Made by a program: the position numbers and the translations under genes. Shown one piece after another: positions 23,609 through 32,747 of a stretch of 64,000 bases of DNA (position 1 is its first letter; each line of letters opens with the position of its first letter). The notes beneath the pieces were generated by a model. The model was given only the letters and a program-made list of their open reading frames with translations. It had not been told where the DNA came from and did no database searches. Origin of the DNA: Bog-532 sp963824545 (GTDB taxonomy: Bacteria > Actinomycetota > Actinomycetes > Streptosporangiales > Streptosporangiaceae); the NCBI GenBank assembly GCA_963824545.1, contig CAWGPP010000022.1, positions 62,001 to 126,000 of the forward strand, in the 5' to 3' direction.

Positions 23609-24940
23609 TCAGGCGGCGCGGACGACGAACGTGGTGTGCGGGCGCTCGATGACGGCGCCGGCCGGCCGCCTGCCCGGCGGGCCCCATGCACCGGGGCCGC
23701 CGGGATAGGCGCTGATCCGGAAGTCGCCCGCGCCCGGGCGCCCCGCCGCGTCCCAGGCCTGGACCTGAGCGGCCAGCCCGGCGGCCAGGTCCGGGCCGGC
23801 CGGTCCGTAGCCGAGCACGCTGAGCTCGAAGGCCGGAACCGGACCCGGCCCGGGGGAGCCTGGCCCGGGGGAGCCTGGCCCGGGGGAGCCTGGCCCGGGG
23901 GAGCCTGGCCCGGGGGAGCCTGGCCCGCTGGGCGGGCTGGGCCGGGCCAGGATGGCGAATCCCGCCGTGTCGAAGACGCCGGCGGTCATCCGCCGGTCCA
24001 TCGCGAACAGGGGCGCGCGGGCCAGGCCCCCGGGGACGCGCACCGATTCGCTGACCACGCCCCAGCGCGGCTCGTTCAGGGCCAGCCACAGCCCCAGCCC
24101 GTCGAACAGCTGCGCCGGCCCGGCCGCGACCCGGGTGGCGCGTTCGGCGGTCGGCCCGGCCGGGTCGTTCAGCGCGCGGGCCACGGCCGTGACGTCGAGA
24201 TCACGGCCGCCGGGCAGGGTGAGCGCCAGTTTCTGGTTGTCCCCGGTCACCAGCGTGCGTTCCGGCCCCGCGAGCGTCCCGCGCATGCGCATGAACCCGC
24301 ACGGCACCACCGAACGGCTCTGCCAGCACGCGCCATCCCACTCCAGCGCCACAGAACGCTGGGATCCGCGCAGGTCCAGCGGGACGACGATCCGCCCGCT
24401 GGGCGCGAGCTGGACCAGCCAGGCGGGCGCGAGATCGCTGACCCCGACCGTGGCGATGATCCGGTCGTACGGGGCCCCGGCCGGCCAGCCGGCCGCGCCG
24501 TCGGCCTGCACCACGATCACCTCCGGGCAGCCGGCCGCGGCCAGGTGCGCCGCCGCCTCCCGGGCCACGTCCGCGTCCAGGTCGACGGTGACCACGCGGC
24601 CCCCGGCGCCGACCAGCTGCTGGAGCAGCGCCGCGTTGTAGCCGGTGCCCGCGCCGATCTCCAGCACCCGCTGACCGGCGGTGACGCCGAGCTGGTCCAG
24701 CATGTACGCCATGATCGTCGGCTGGGACGAGGAACTGGTGGGCTGGCCGTCCGCGTCGCGCCGGGTGACGATGGCCTCGTTGCGGTAGGCCATCGGGGGA
24801 GGCAGGTCAGGCAGGAACAGATGCCGCGGCACCGCGCGCATGGCCGCGGCGACCGCGTCGCTGACCGGCCGGCCGCTGGCCGTCACCGAGGTGACCATGC
24901 GGTCCCGCAGCCGGCCCAGGTCGCCGCCGGCCACCGTCAC
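23609..24940 (-). CDS. Protein-L-isoaspartate O-methyltransferase-like SAM methyltransferase
   Basis: A 443-residue protein. The N-terminal 210 residues are PCMT-like: AMRAVPRHLFLPD, SSQPTIMAYMLDQL (the conserved SQP), VLEIGAGTGYNAALL (SAM motif I), VTVDLDADVA, and LAPSGRIVVPL. The C-terminal half is typical of the longer actinobacterial forms, which often modify peptides or unknown proteins. Five 15-bp repeats (23851-23925) insert SPGPG units at about residue 340. Start GTG 24940 overlaps the glycosyltransferase stop by GTGA, so the two are coupled. Confidence 0.82.
   Translation of the reverse strand: MTVAGGDLGRLRDRMVTSVTASGRPVSDAVAAAMRAVPRHLFLPDLPPPMAYRNEAIVTRRDADGQPTSSSSQPTIMAYMLDQLGVTAGQRVLEIGAGTGYNAALLQQLVGAGGRVVTVDLDADVAREAAAHLAAAGCPEVIVVQADGAAGWPAGAPYDRIIATVGVSDLAPAWLVQLAPSGRIVVPLDLRGSQRSVALEWDGACWQSRSVVPCGFMRMRGTLAGPERTLVTGDNQKLALTLPGGRDLDVTAVARALNDPAGPTAERATRVAAGPAQLFDGLGLWLALNEPRWGVVSESVRVPGGLARAPLFAMDRRMTAGVFDTAGFAILARPSPPSGPGSPGPGSPGPGSPGPGSPGPGSPGPGPVPAFELSVLGYGPAGPDLAAGLAAQVQAWDAAGRPGAGDFRISAYPGGPGAWGPPGRRPAGAVIERPHTTFVVRAA
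23851..23925. repeat. Five tandem 15-bp units in the methyltransferase gene
   Basis: CGGGGGAGCCTGGCC is repeated five times without change, giving five SPGPG units. It is another in-frame minisatellite of the kind seen at 11424 and 32634. Confidence 0.95.
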
Positions 24941-26637
24941 TGGCCGGCTCTGACCCGCTGGAACACCCGGCCCGACGCGTCGGCGCGGATCAGCCGGAAG
25001 TGCGCGCTGAAGAAGGAGGCGATCGCGGGGGTCCACGGTAGCCGCCGCGGCCACTGCCCGGAGAGCCACACGTACTGCGCGTGCGACAAGGCGGACAGCC
25101 AGAACTGCCGCACGGCGGGCGTGTCACCGGCCCCGCTGACGCCGTTCCGGCCGTGCGACAGGGTGTAATCGCTGCCGATGGTGTCCACGATCTCCGGGCA
25201 GCCGGGCACCGTGGACACAAACCGGTTGGCCGCGATCGTGTAGGACACCGCGTCGGCCACGACGCACGAGCTGGCCGGGATGATCCGCTCGTCGGCCACC
25301 ACCGCGTCCGCCACGCCGTGGTAGTTCGGGTCGGGCTGCGTCCGTCCCTGCAGCGCGGCCAGGACCAGCACCATCGCGGCCGTGACGGCCAGGCCACCCC
25401 GGTACAGCACCCGGGACGCTCCCGTACCGCCCGCTGCCGTACCGTCCTGGGTCGCGGCGCCCGGGGCCGTACCGCCCGGGGCCGCGGCGCCGGTGGCCTC
25501 CCGCCGCGAACGCAGCACGCTGGCCAGCCGGGATACCGGGAGCACCACGGCCAGCGCCAGGAACGGGCCGAGGAACGCGGCGTAGTGATAGTAGTAATCG
25601 TTCGGCACCAGGAACGCGACGGCCACCAGCGCCGTGGTGGACAAGGCGAAGGTCTCCAGCGCCGGGGGCAGCCGCCGGCTGGCCATCGTGGCCCACAACG
25701 AGGCCCCGGCGCCCGCCGCCGCGGTCGCGAACACCACCGCAGCCAGCACGGCGTGCGGCAGATTCGGGCCGTGGCTGAACCCCATCATGCTGGCCAGCCG
25801 GTTCCACAGCGAGACGCGCACATCGTCGGTCCGTGACCACTGGGCGACCAGCACCTGGTTGTAGAAGGCGTGCGGGGCCAGCACCGCGAACGGCAGCACC
25901 GGCAGCACGAAGCCCGCGACGACGCCGCCGAGGAACACCAGCGCGCGGCGCGGCGTCCGCGCCATCCCGGCCAGCAGGACCAGCACAGGGAACACCGCCC
26001 AGGCCTTGCACACGCCGGCGAACCCGAACGCGATCCCGCCCGCGCCGAGCCGCTGCCAGCGGCCGGCCAGGTGGTCGCCGTCCATCACCGCCAGCGTCCC
26101 GGCCAGGCAGAACAGCACCAGCCACGGCTCGATCAGCACGGTGTGCGCCGCGTACACGCCATCGGGATACACGGCCAGGAACCCGCCGGCCACCGCGACC
26201 GGCAGCACCCCGCGGTGCCGGATCGCCAAGCCGGTCAGCGTCACCCCGCCGGCGCCCGCGCAGGCCGTCAGGATGCGCCCGATGGCCAGCGCCTTGGCCG
26301 TGCCGAGCGGCCCGGCGAGCGCGGCCACCGGCGACATCAGCAGCATCACCCCGGGGGGCTGCACGGTGATGAAGTCCTTGTACGGGACCGTGCCGTGGAT
26401 CAGCCGCACGGCGCCGCCGAAGTAGACCCCGTCGTCGTATTCGGTGACCCCGAGCAGGTAGCCGTGCTTGGTCAGCTGCCACAGCCGCAGGAACAGCGCG
26501 AGCGCGGTGGTCGCGATGATGGCCAGCGTGACCGGGGACAGCCGGCGCGGGGACGTTTCCGTGGCCCGGGCGCCGAGCCCGCCGGGCTCGGCGGTCGGCT
26601 GCTGCGCACCAGGTACCGGCGGCACGTTGCCTCTCAT
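24937..26637 (-). CDS. Membrane glycosyltransferase (GT39/PMT-like superfamily)
   Basis: A 566-residue polytopic protein with about ten hydrophobic segments. An N-terminal extracytoplasmic loop carries the acidic pair in GVTEYDDGVYFGGAVRLI, the position of the catalytic Asp in GT-C mannosyl/arabinosyl-transferases. PYKDFITVQPPGVMLLMSP follows. The C-terminal soluble part (after residue 440) has VVADERIIPASSCVVAD and SALSHAQYVWLSG. It should use a polyprenyl-phosphate sugar donor at the outer membrane face; donor and acceptor are unknown. ATG 26637 is the first Met before the Pro-rich cytoplasmic tail. The gene overlaps the methyltransferase by 4 bp. Confidence 0.8.
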   Translation of the reverse strand: MRGNVPPVPGAQQPTAEPGGLGARATETSPRRLSPVTLAIIATTALALFLRLWQLTKHGYLLGVTEYDDGVYFGGAVRLIHGTVPYKDFITVQPPGVMLLMSPVAALAGPLGTAKALAIGRILTACAGAGGVTLTGLAIRHRGVLPVAVAGGFLAVYPDGVYAAHTVLIEPWLVLFCLAGTLAVMDGDHLAGRWQRLGAGGIAFGFAGVCKAWAVFPVLVLLAGMARTPRRALVFLGGVVAGFVLPVLPFAVLAPHAFYNQVLVAQWSRTDDVRVSLWNRLASMMGFSHGPNLPHAVLAAVVFATAAAGAGASLWATMASRRLPPALETFALSTTALVAVAFLVPNDYYYHYAAFLGPFLALAVVLPVSRLASVLRSRREATGAAAPGGTAPGAATQDGTAAGGTGASRVLYRGGLAVTAAMVLVLAALQGRTQPDPNYHGVADAVVADERIIPASSCVVADAVSYTIAANRFVSTVPGCPEIVDTIGSDYTLSHGRNGVSGAGDTPAVRQFWLSALSHAQYVWLSGQWPRRLPWTPAIASFFSAHFRLIRADASGRVFQRVRAGQ

Positions 26638-26879
26638 GTACCTGGCACCTGGATCCTCCGTGTCCGGCCGCGCCCGCGCCAGCGGGCACGCCCGGCCGGC
26701 GGGACGCCGGGATCGGGAAAGCGCATCGATAAGCCCTCGGTGTCCTCCCCCCAAGACCTGCCGAGATTATCACGGGCGGTTCAGGCCCGGCCGGTCCGCG
26801 GCGATGAGGGGTCGCAACGGTTTCTCTATCTGGCGTGCTCTAGATAGCAAACACATGTTCTATATCGTAAGCTTGTGAC

Positions 26880-27506
26880 GTGAACCTGACGGAGTGGGCG
26901 CACGCGCAGGGCATCCACGTGACGACCGCGTACCGCTGGTACCGGGAAGGGAAGCTGCCTGTCCCGGCGCGGAAGGTCGGCCGGCTGATCCTGGTGTCCC
27001 CCGAGACCGCTGCCGTCCCGGCCCCGCAGGGCGGGGCCGGGCTGTACGCGCGGGTGTCCTCCCATGACCAGAAGGCCGACCTGGACCGGCAGGTGGCCCG
27101 CCTGACAGCGTGGGCAGCGCAGGCCGGCCTGCCCGTGGTCCGGGTCGAGGCCGAGGTCGGCTCCGGGATGAACGGGGCGCGGGCCAGGGCACGCCGGTTG
27201 CTGGCCGACCCGGTGGCGACGGTGGTCGTGGTGGAGCACCGTGACCGGCTCGGCAGGATGAACACTGAGCTGGCCGAGGCCGCCCTCAGCGCCCATGGGC
27301 GTCGCCTGGTCGTGCTGGACGACAGCGAGGTGACTGACAACCTGGTCCGCGACGTCGTTGAGGTGCTGACGTCGTTCTGCGCCCGCCTGTACGGCCGCCG
27401 GTCGGCGCGGAACCGGGCGCTGAAGGCCGTCGGGTGCGCGCAGCGCGACATCGGCCCGCAGGCCGCGGTGGAGGCCGGGAGCGTCCCGTGCGGTGGTGGC
27501 GGGTGA
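26880..27506 (+). CDS. IS607-family serine recombinase (TnpA)
   Basis: A 208-residue protein with the IS607 order: an N-terminal MerR-like helix-turn-helix (EWAHAQGIHVTTAYRWYREGKLP), then the serine resolvase domain with YARVSSHDQKADLDRQV (catalytic Ser in RVSS), VGSGMNGARARARRLL, VVEHRDRLGR, and an EVLTSFCARLYGRRSARNRA tail. HTH before the catalytic domain is the IS607 hallmark. The start is GTG 26880. The gene appears intact, although its TnpB partner is deleted. Confidence 0.88.
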   Translation: MNLTEWAHAQGIHVTTAYRWYREGKLPVPARKVGRLILVSPETAAVPAPQGGAGLYARVSSHDQKADLDRQVARLTAWAAQAGLPVVRVEAEVGSGMNGARARARRLLADPVATVVVVEHRDRLGRMNTELAEAALSAHGRRLVVLDDSEVTDNLVRDVVEVLTSFCARLYGRRSARNRALKAVGCAQRDIGPQAAVEAGSVPCGGGG

Positions 27507-28162
27507 CGGCGCTGCGCCCGATAGCGGGCGCCGGTGGGGAGAAGGGCAAGGCCTGGGGGAACGAGACGATCCGCTGGAACCCGGACGAGGGATGGCTGGA
27601 GGTGAGGCTGCCCGCCCCGCTGGCCCATCTCGCGAACCGGCCGCACGGCCGGTACCGGCTGTCGTGCGCGGTGGAGTTCCCCTGCCGGGGTGATGAGGTC
27701 GTCGCCCAGGCGGCCACCGGCGCGGTCCGCTACGACATCAGCCACGACCCCCTGGCGGTGATCGCGGTCGACCCGGCGTACACGTCCCGGTGGGGCCGCG
27801 AGCACTGGCTCGCCCCCTTGCAAGACCAGGCTTCTCCGACCGACCCCGTTGCCGTGCGTCATGCGGCCGCGGTGGTGATCGGCAGGCGTGCGCTCGGCCA
27901 CCGGGCGCGGCGAAGGGCAGGCGTGACCGGCGGCGGCCAGAGGACCGGCCGCCGGGGAGCTGCCCCCGGAGCACCCATGGCCAGGCGAGCGGACAGGAAC
28001 GGCAGGTGGCCAGGCGAGCGGACAGGAACGGCAGGCCCCGCGAGGCCCAGCGGCAGCCACCCTCGTGGCCGAAGACCGCGACGGCCAGGCGGACACGCCC
28101 GCCCGACCAGGCGACCCAGGACCGTTCGGGGCCGCCGGCTGGCCAGGACTATGTCCTACTAG
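27434..28162 (+). pseudogene. TnpB remnant with internal deletion
   Basis: The frame keeps two separate pieces of an IS607-type TnpB. One is EKGKAWGNETIRWNPDEGWLEVRLP to VRYDISHDP; the other is LAVIAVDPAYTSRWGREHWLAPL with HAAAVVIGRRALGHRARR. The RuvC core between them, with the first catalytic residues, is missing, as is the N-terminal domain. The tail to 28162 is low complexity. It cannot be an active RNA-guided nuclease. Confidence 0.7.
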
Positions 28163-28283
28163 CTCCGTAAGAACGGTTGTGCGGCCCCGGCGGCGGGGCG
28201 TACAAAAAGCTGAGCGCCCTCGCGGCGCTCGGGGCCGCTGGTGACGGTGCCAGCGTGCCCGCCGAGGCGCCGGAGGTCGTCGG

Positions 28284-30254
28284 TTGGACCCAGAGATCCT
28301 GACCCGGCGGGCGGAGATCGCCCGCGCCATCGACGGCCAGACCCTCTGCGGGCTGCTCCAGCAGACGGCGCAGCGATTCGCCGATCGCCCCGCCCTGTCC
28401 GAGCCGGTTCCGGCCCGCGACGAGGTCCGCGTACAGGACCGGCCGGCGGCCGCCCCGCCGCCCGGCCCGGACGGCCCGGCGGCCGAGTGGCAGACCCTGA
28501 CCTGGCCCGAAGCCCGCGAGCAGGTCCTGTGGCTCGCCGCGTCGTTCGAGGCGCTGGGGCTCGCGCCCGGCGAGCGGGTCGCGCTGATGATGCCGAATCG
28601 CGCCGAGCACTGGCTCGCCGACCAGGCGGTCGTGCACGCCGGCGGGGTGCCGGTGACCTTCTACTCCTCGCTCGCACCCGGGCAGATCGCCTACACGGCC
28701 CAGGACTGCGACGCGCGGATCGCGGTGCTCGACGGCGGCCGTGAGCTGGCTCTCTGGCAACCGGTGCTGGCCACCCTGCCCGGGCTGAAGACGGTCATCG
28801 TGCGGGATCCGGCCGCCTGCCCGGCCGGCGAGCCCTACCTGAGCTGGGCGGAGTTCGCCGCGGCGGGCGTCCGCCGGCTGGCCGCCGACCCGGACGCGGT
28901 TGCCCGCCGGGTCGCGTCGGTGCGGCCCGATGACACGGTGACCGTGCTCTACACGTCCGGGACGACCGGCAACCCGAAGGGGGTCCGGCTCACCCACCGC
29001 AACGTCCTGTACGAAATGGCCGCGGCGACGCTCGCCGCGGGCGGCACCGTCGGCCCGGGCTGCCTGGTGTCCCCGCCGCCCGCGGCCGACGGCGGGCCGG
29101 CCGAACCCTCCCGGTGGGTGTCGTACCTGCCGCTGGCGCACATCGCGGAGCGGATGTTCAGCATCTACCTGGCCACCGCCGGCGGCGGCCAGGTCTACTT
29201 CTGCCGCGACGGGGCTGGGCTCGCCGCCGCCACCGCGATCGTCCGCCCCACCGGGTTCTTCGGTGTGCCGCGGATCTGGGAGAAGATCCAGGCCGCGATC
29301 AAGGCCGGGCTGGCCGCCGAGCAGGATCCGGTCCGCCGCGCGGCCGTCGAGCGTGCCAGGGAGATCGGCCTGCGCTACATCGAGGGCACCCAGATGGGCC
29401 GTTCGGTGCCCGGCGACCTGGCCGACGCGTTCCGGCGGGCCGATGAGCAGGTGCTGCAGCCTATCCGCGCGTACGTCGGCCTTGGCGCGGCCGCCCACGG
29501 CACCAGCGCCGCGGCGCCGCTGCCGATCGACCTGGCCCGGTACTTCGCCAGCCTCGGGTTCGCGATCCTCGACGTGTACGGGATGACCGAGACGACCGGC
29601 GCGTTCACCGGCAACACCGCGGGCAACTTCAAGCTGGGCACGGTCGGGCGGCCGCTGCCCGGCGTCGAGGTCCGGATCGCGGCCGACGGTGAGGTGCTGG
29701 CGCGCGCGCCGCTGTGCACGCCCGGCTACCTGAACCTGCCGGAGGCGACGGCCGCGCTGATCGACGCCGACGGCTGGCTGCACACCGGCGACATCGGCGC
29801 GCTGGATGAGGACGGGTTCCTGGCCATCACGGGCCGGAAGAAGGAGATGATCATCACCGCCGGCGGTGAGAACGTCGCCCCGGCCGGGGTGGAAGGCCTG
29901 CTGACCGACAACCCGCTGATCGCCCAGGCGCTGTGCTACGGCGACCGGCGCCCGTACATCGTCGCCCTGCTCACGCTGGACGGCGACGCCGCCCGCCAGT
30001 GGGCACGGGCCCGCGGGCTCGGGGACCTGCCGCCGGACGACCTGGCCGCGCACCCGGACCTGCTCGCCGCCGTGGCCGGCGCGGTGGCCGGGGCAAACGC
30101 GCGGCTGGCCCGGATCCAGCAGGTCAGGCGCTGGCGGCTGCTGCCGCAGGAGTGGACCAGCGCCACCGGAGAGCTCACCCCCACCCTGAAGATGCGGCGC
30201 CCCGTCATCCACGCCAGCTTCGCTGGCGTTATCAACGAGCTTTACGGCGCATAA
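28284..30254 (+). CDS. Long-chain acyl-CoA synthetase (FadD15-like)
   Basis: A 656-residue AMP-forming ligase of the long FACL type. A3 motif LYTSGTTGNPKGVRLTHRN, YLPLAHIAERM, VPRIWEKIQ, VYGMTETTGAFTGN (A5), GWLHTGDIG (A7), DGFLAITGRKKEMIITAGGENVAP (A8 region) and a closing LTPTLKMRR with the catalytic Lys. PRIWEKIQ and AHIAERM are hallmarks of FadD15-like enzymes. The start is TTG 28284, with GGAGGT six bases upstream; no ATG or GTG lies close. It stands alone after the IS607 remnant. Confidence 0.9.
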   Translation: MDPEILTRRAEIARAIDGQTLCGLLQQTAQRFADRPALSEPVPARDEVRVQDRPAAAPPPGPDGPAAEWQTLTWPEAREQVLWLAASFEALGLAPGERVALMMPNRAEHWLADQAVVHAGGVPVTFYSSLAPGQIAYTAQDCDARIAVLDGGRELALWQPVLATLPGLKTVIVRDPAACPAGEPYLSWAEFAAAGVRRLAADPDAVARRVASVRPDDTVTVLYTSGTTGNPKGVRLTHRNVLYEMAAATLAAGGTVGPGCLVSPPPAADGGPAEPSRWVSYLPLAHIAERMFSIYLATAGGGQVYFCRDGAGLAAATAIVRPTGFFGVPRIWEKIQAAIKAGLAAEQDPVRRAAVERAREIGLRYIEGTQMGRSVPGDLADAFRRADEQVLQPIRAYVGLGAAAHGTSAAAPLPIDLARYFASLGFAILDVYGMTETTGAFTGNTAGNFKLGTVGRPLPGVEVRIAADGEVLARAPLCTPGYLNLPEATAALIDADGWLHTGDIGALDEDGFLAITGRKKEMIITAGGENVAPAGVEGLLTDNPLIAQALCYGDRRPYIVALLTLDGDAARQWARARGLGDLPPDDLAAHPDLLAAVAGAVAGANARLARIQQVRRWRLLPQEWTSATGELTPTLKMRRPVIHASFAGVINELYGA

Positions 30255-30407
30255 GAAGGGCGGCCGGCGGCTGGGGCCGCCGGCCACCCCCCGCAGGTTG
30301 GACGCTGCGGTTCAGGTGCCGCCGAAGGTCAGACGCTGCAGGTCAGGTGCTGCGGTTCAGGTGCCGCCGATGGTCAGGTGCTGCTGCGGTTGAGGCGCCG
30401 GCGGCGG

Positions 30408-31115
30408 TCAGGCGCCGGCCGGATTGCGGGAGTCGGCCGAGCCGGCGACCCGCGTCTCCTCCACGTCGGTGGCGGGCGGCGTGCTGGACGCCATCGAGCC
30501 GGCCGGGACCGTGCTGGTGTCCTCGGTGTCCGGCACGCGGGCGTGCGCACTCACCGGCCGCGTGGTCTCCCCGGCAGGAAGCGTCTCGGTCGGCACCTCC
30601 CTGGCAGGAACCGTCGCGGCCGGCACCGTCTCGACGGCGGGCGCCTCGGCCAGCGCCCGTTCCCGGATGCCGATCACCGTGAAGCGGCCGAGCGCGACCG
30701 CGGCCAGGAACACGATGACCAGGCCGAGCCCGGTGAAGAAACCGATCTGCTCCACCACGCGGTGCAGGTTGTCGCCCACCGGCACGCCGGCGCTGCCGCC
30801 GGTGTGCCACAGCGCGCTGAGCTGGCCGCCGAGCACGAACCAGGCGCCGCTCAGCGCGGCCAGCCACGCACCGAAGATGGCCACCGGCCGGCTGGCCGTG
30901 CCGCCGAGGATCAGGCCGCCGACGATAGCGCCGGCCGCGGGCAGAATTTCCAGCCAGAGCCGGCCTGTGGTGTAGGTGAAGGCCTTGTCCGGGGTGTATG
31001 CGTAATGAAAATATGGGCCGACGAAGGCGATGAGCCCGCCCCAGATTCCGAGCAGGACCAGCAGCCCTCCGTTGAGGGCGCCACGGCTCCGCGGAACGCG
31101 CAGCATCCCTGTCAT
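30408..31115 (-). CDS. Four-TM membrane protein with a repetitive cytoplasmic tail
   Basis: A 235-residue protein. Four membrane helices fill residues 13-155 (LLVLLGIWGGLIAFVGPYF, ILPAAGAIVGGLILGG, AIFGAWLAALSGAWFVLGG, IGFFTGLGLVIVFLAAVALG). A VPAREVPTETLP-type Ala/Pro/Thr/Glu-rich tail follows. The helix part resembles an actinomycete hypothetical membrane family. ATG 31115 has GGAGGAG upstream. A much longer open frame on this strand through the selA gene is antisense and not coding. The gap 30255-30407 holds only imperfect GC-rich repeats. Confidence 0.7.
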   Translation of the reverse strand: MTGMLRVPRSRGALNGGLLVLLGIWGGLIAFVGPYFHYAYTPDKAFTYTTGRLWLEILPAAGAIVGGLILGGTASRPVAIFGAWLAALSGAWFVLGGQLSALWHTGGSAGVPVGDNLHRVVEQIGFFTGLGLVIVFLAAVALGRFTVIGIRERALAEAPAVETVPAATVPAREVPTETLPAGETTRPVSAHARVPDTEDTSTVPAGSMASSTPPATDVEETRVAGSADSRNPAGA

Positions 31116-31185
31116 GACGATCACTCCTCCGCGAGGGTGGGGGCTAGTGAACTTGTGCCCCGGGCATACCCACGGTTCCGCCCGG

Positions 31186-31274
31186 TATGCACCAACGTGC
31201 CGCGTGGTATGGGCGGCGATGCGAGCGGTTATGCACCAACCGTGCCGCGTGGTACGCGCGGCGATGCGAGCGGT
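31186..31274. repeat. Tandem 44/45-bp direct repeat just before selA
   Basis: Two adjacent copies (31186-31229 and 31230-31274), each beginning TATGCACCAAC and ending GCGGCGATGCGAGCGGT, differ at three or four positions. The second copy ends 12 bp before the selA start codon, so the repeat forms the leader of the selAB message and could hold duplicated promoter or ribosome-binding elements. Confidence 0.8.
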
Positions 31275-31286
31275 AAGGTCACCAGC

Positions 31287-32747
31287 GTGGACACCCGGCG
31301 TCTCGTGCCGCGTACCGACGTCCTGCTCGCCGATCCGAGGCTGGCCGAGGCCGAGCGGAAGCTCGGCCGGGCCCTGGTGAAGGCGGCCGTCGCCCGCGCG
31401 CAGGATCAGGCGCGGGCCGGGACGATCGCGCCGGATGGGGTCGCCGACGCCGCGGTCGCCGCGCTGCCGGCCCGCGCGGCCACCCTGACCCCGGTGATCA
31501 ACGCGACCGGCGTGCTGCTGCACACCAACCTGGGCCGGGCGCCGCTGTCCGGCGCGGCCACCGACGCCCTGGTCGCCGCGGCGGGCTGCACCGACGTGGA
31601 GTTCGACCTGGCCAGCGGGACCCGCGGGCGCCGCGGCCGGGGGACGCTGGCGGCCCTGGCCGCCGCGGTGCCGGCCGCCGAGAGCGTGCACGTGGTCAAC
31701 AACAACGCCGCCGCGCTGGTGCTGGCCGCGACCGCGCTGGCCGCCGGGCGCGAGATCCTGATCAGCCGCGGCGAGATGGTCGAGATCGGGGACGGGTTCC
31801 GGCTGCCCGACCTGCTCGAGTCGACCGGGGCGCGGCTGCGCGAGGTCGGCACGACCAACCGGACGACGGTCGCCGACTACCGGGCCGCGGCCGGCCCGGA
31901 GACGGCGTTCGCGCTCAAGGTCCACCCGTCGAACTTCCGCATCGAGGGGTTCACCGCCCAGGCCGGGGTGCGCGAGCTGGCCCGGGCCCTGGGCCCGGCC
32001 GTTCCGGTCGTCTCCGACATCGGCTCCGGGCTGCTGGCGCCGCACCCGCTGCTGCCCGGCGAGCCCGACGCGCAGACGGCGCTGCGGGACGGGGCGGCGC
32101 TGGTCACCGCGAGTGGCGACAAGCTGCTCGGCGGCCCGCAGGCCGGCCTGCTGCTCGGCCGGGCCACGCTGGTCCGCGATCTCGCCCGGCATCCGCTGGC
32201 CCGGGCCCTGCGGGTCGACAAGCTGACCCTGGCCGCCCTGGAGGCGACCCTGGCCGGGCCGCCCACACCGGTCGCCCAGACGCTGGCCGCCGACCCGGCC
32301 GGGCTGGCCCGGCGGGCCGGGCAGATCGCGGCGGCCCTGCACACGCACGGGATCGACGCCCGCGCGGTGCCGTCGGACGGTGCCGTCGGCGGCGGCGGCG
32401 CCCCCGGCGTGGCGCTGCCGAGCGCGGCCGTGAGCCTGACCGAAGACCTGGCGGCGGTGCTGCGCAGCGGGGACGCGGTGCGGCGGGGCGAGGTGCCCGC
32501 GGTTGCCGGGCGGATCGAGGACGGCCGGCTGCTGCTGGATCTGCGCGCCGTCCTGCCGCCCGATGACGAAACGCTGATCCGGGCCGTCCTGACCGCCGCC
32601 GGGCGGCCCGTCGGCCCGGCCGCCTCCGCTACCGTGCCGCCCGCACCGCCCAGCGTGCCGCCTGCACCGCCCAGCGTGCCGCCTGCACCGCCCAGCGTGC
32701 CGCCTGCACCGCCCAGCGTGCCGCCCGCGAGGCCGTCCGCGCCGTGA
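31287..32747 (+). CDS. selA: L-seryl-tRNA(Sec) selenium transferase
   Basis: A 486-residue PLP enzyme. It converts Ser-tRNA-Sec to Sec-tRNA-Sec with selenophosphate. Seen: TPVINATGVLLHTNLGRAPLS, VEFDLASGTRGRRG, VNNNAAALVLAATALAAG, the block ISRGEMVEIGDGFRLPD, FALKVHPSNFRIEGFT, and the PLP lysine at about residue 279 in ASGDKLLGGPQAG. The C-terminus carries five VPPAP(P/R)S-type heptads from 21-bp repeats, outside the family. GTG 31287 is the first start matching SelA N-termini. Its stop overlaps the selB start by GTGA. tRNA-Sec lies 6.3 kb downstream; no selD is in the window. Confidence 0.93.
   Translation: MDTRRLVPRTDVLLADPRLAEAERKLGRALVKAAVARAQDQARAGTIAPDGVADAAVAALPARAATLTPVINATGVLLHTNLGRAPLSGAATDALVAAAGCTDVEFDLASGTRGRRGRGTLAALAAAVPAAESVHVVNNNAAALVLAATALAAGREILISRGEMVEIGDGFRLPDLLESTGARLREVGTTNRTTVADYRAAAGPETAFALKVHPSNFRIEGFTAQAGVRELARALGPAVPVVSDIGSGLLAPHPLLPGEPDAQTALRDGAALVTASGDKLLGGPQAGLLLGRATLVRDLARHPLARALRVDKLTLAALEATLAGPPTPVAQTLAADPAGLARRAGQIAAALHTHGIDARAVPSDGAVGGGGAPGVALPSAAVSLTEDLAAVLRSGDAVRRGEVPAVAGRIEDGRLLLDLRAVLPPDDETLIRAVLTAAGRPVGPAASATVPPAPPSVPPAPPSVPPAPPSVPPAPPSVPPARPSAP
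32634..32738. repeat. Five 21-bp units at the 3' end of selA
   Basis: GTGCCGCCTGCACCGCCCAGC recurs from 32634, four near-identical units plus a variant ending in CGAGGCCGTCC. It encodes VPPAPPS heptads at the extreme C-terminus of SelA. Confidence 0.92.

Larger units (their letters stand above)
26830..28162 (+). mobile_element. Decayed IS607-type element
   Basis: A serine-recombinase TnpA gene is followed by a TnpB remnant in the arrangement of IS607-family elements. The start is set in the AT-rich stretch before TnpA, and the end at the last TnpB-like codons; exact termini cannot be seen. IS607 elements have no inverted repeats and insert without target duplication, so borders need a comparison with an empty site. 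Confidence 0.6.

Noticed and set aside
22745..25168. Plus-strand frame of 807 codons opposite CYTH and methyltransferase genes
   Set aside because: It spans two genes and intergenic repeats on the other strand and is Arg/Gly/Gln-rich; an artefact of GC bias.
28149..30287. Long minus-strand frame opposite the FadD15-like gene
   Set aside because: Composition is typical of antisense GC-rich frames; the plus strand has all ligase motifs.
30408..32348. Long minus-strand frame of about 650 codons opposite selA
   Set aside because: Only the part up to 31115 has membrane-protein character; the rest is Gly/Arg/Gln-rich antisense of selA with no motifs.
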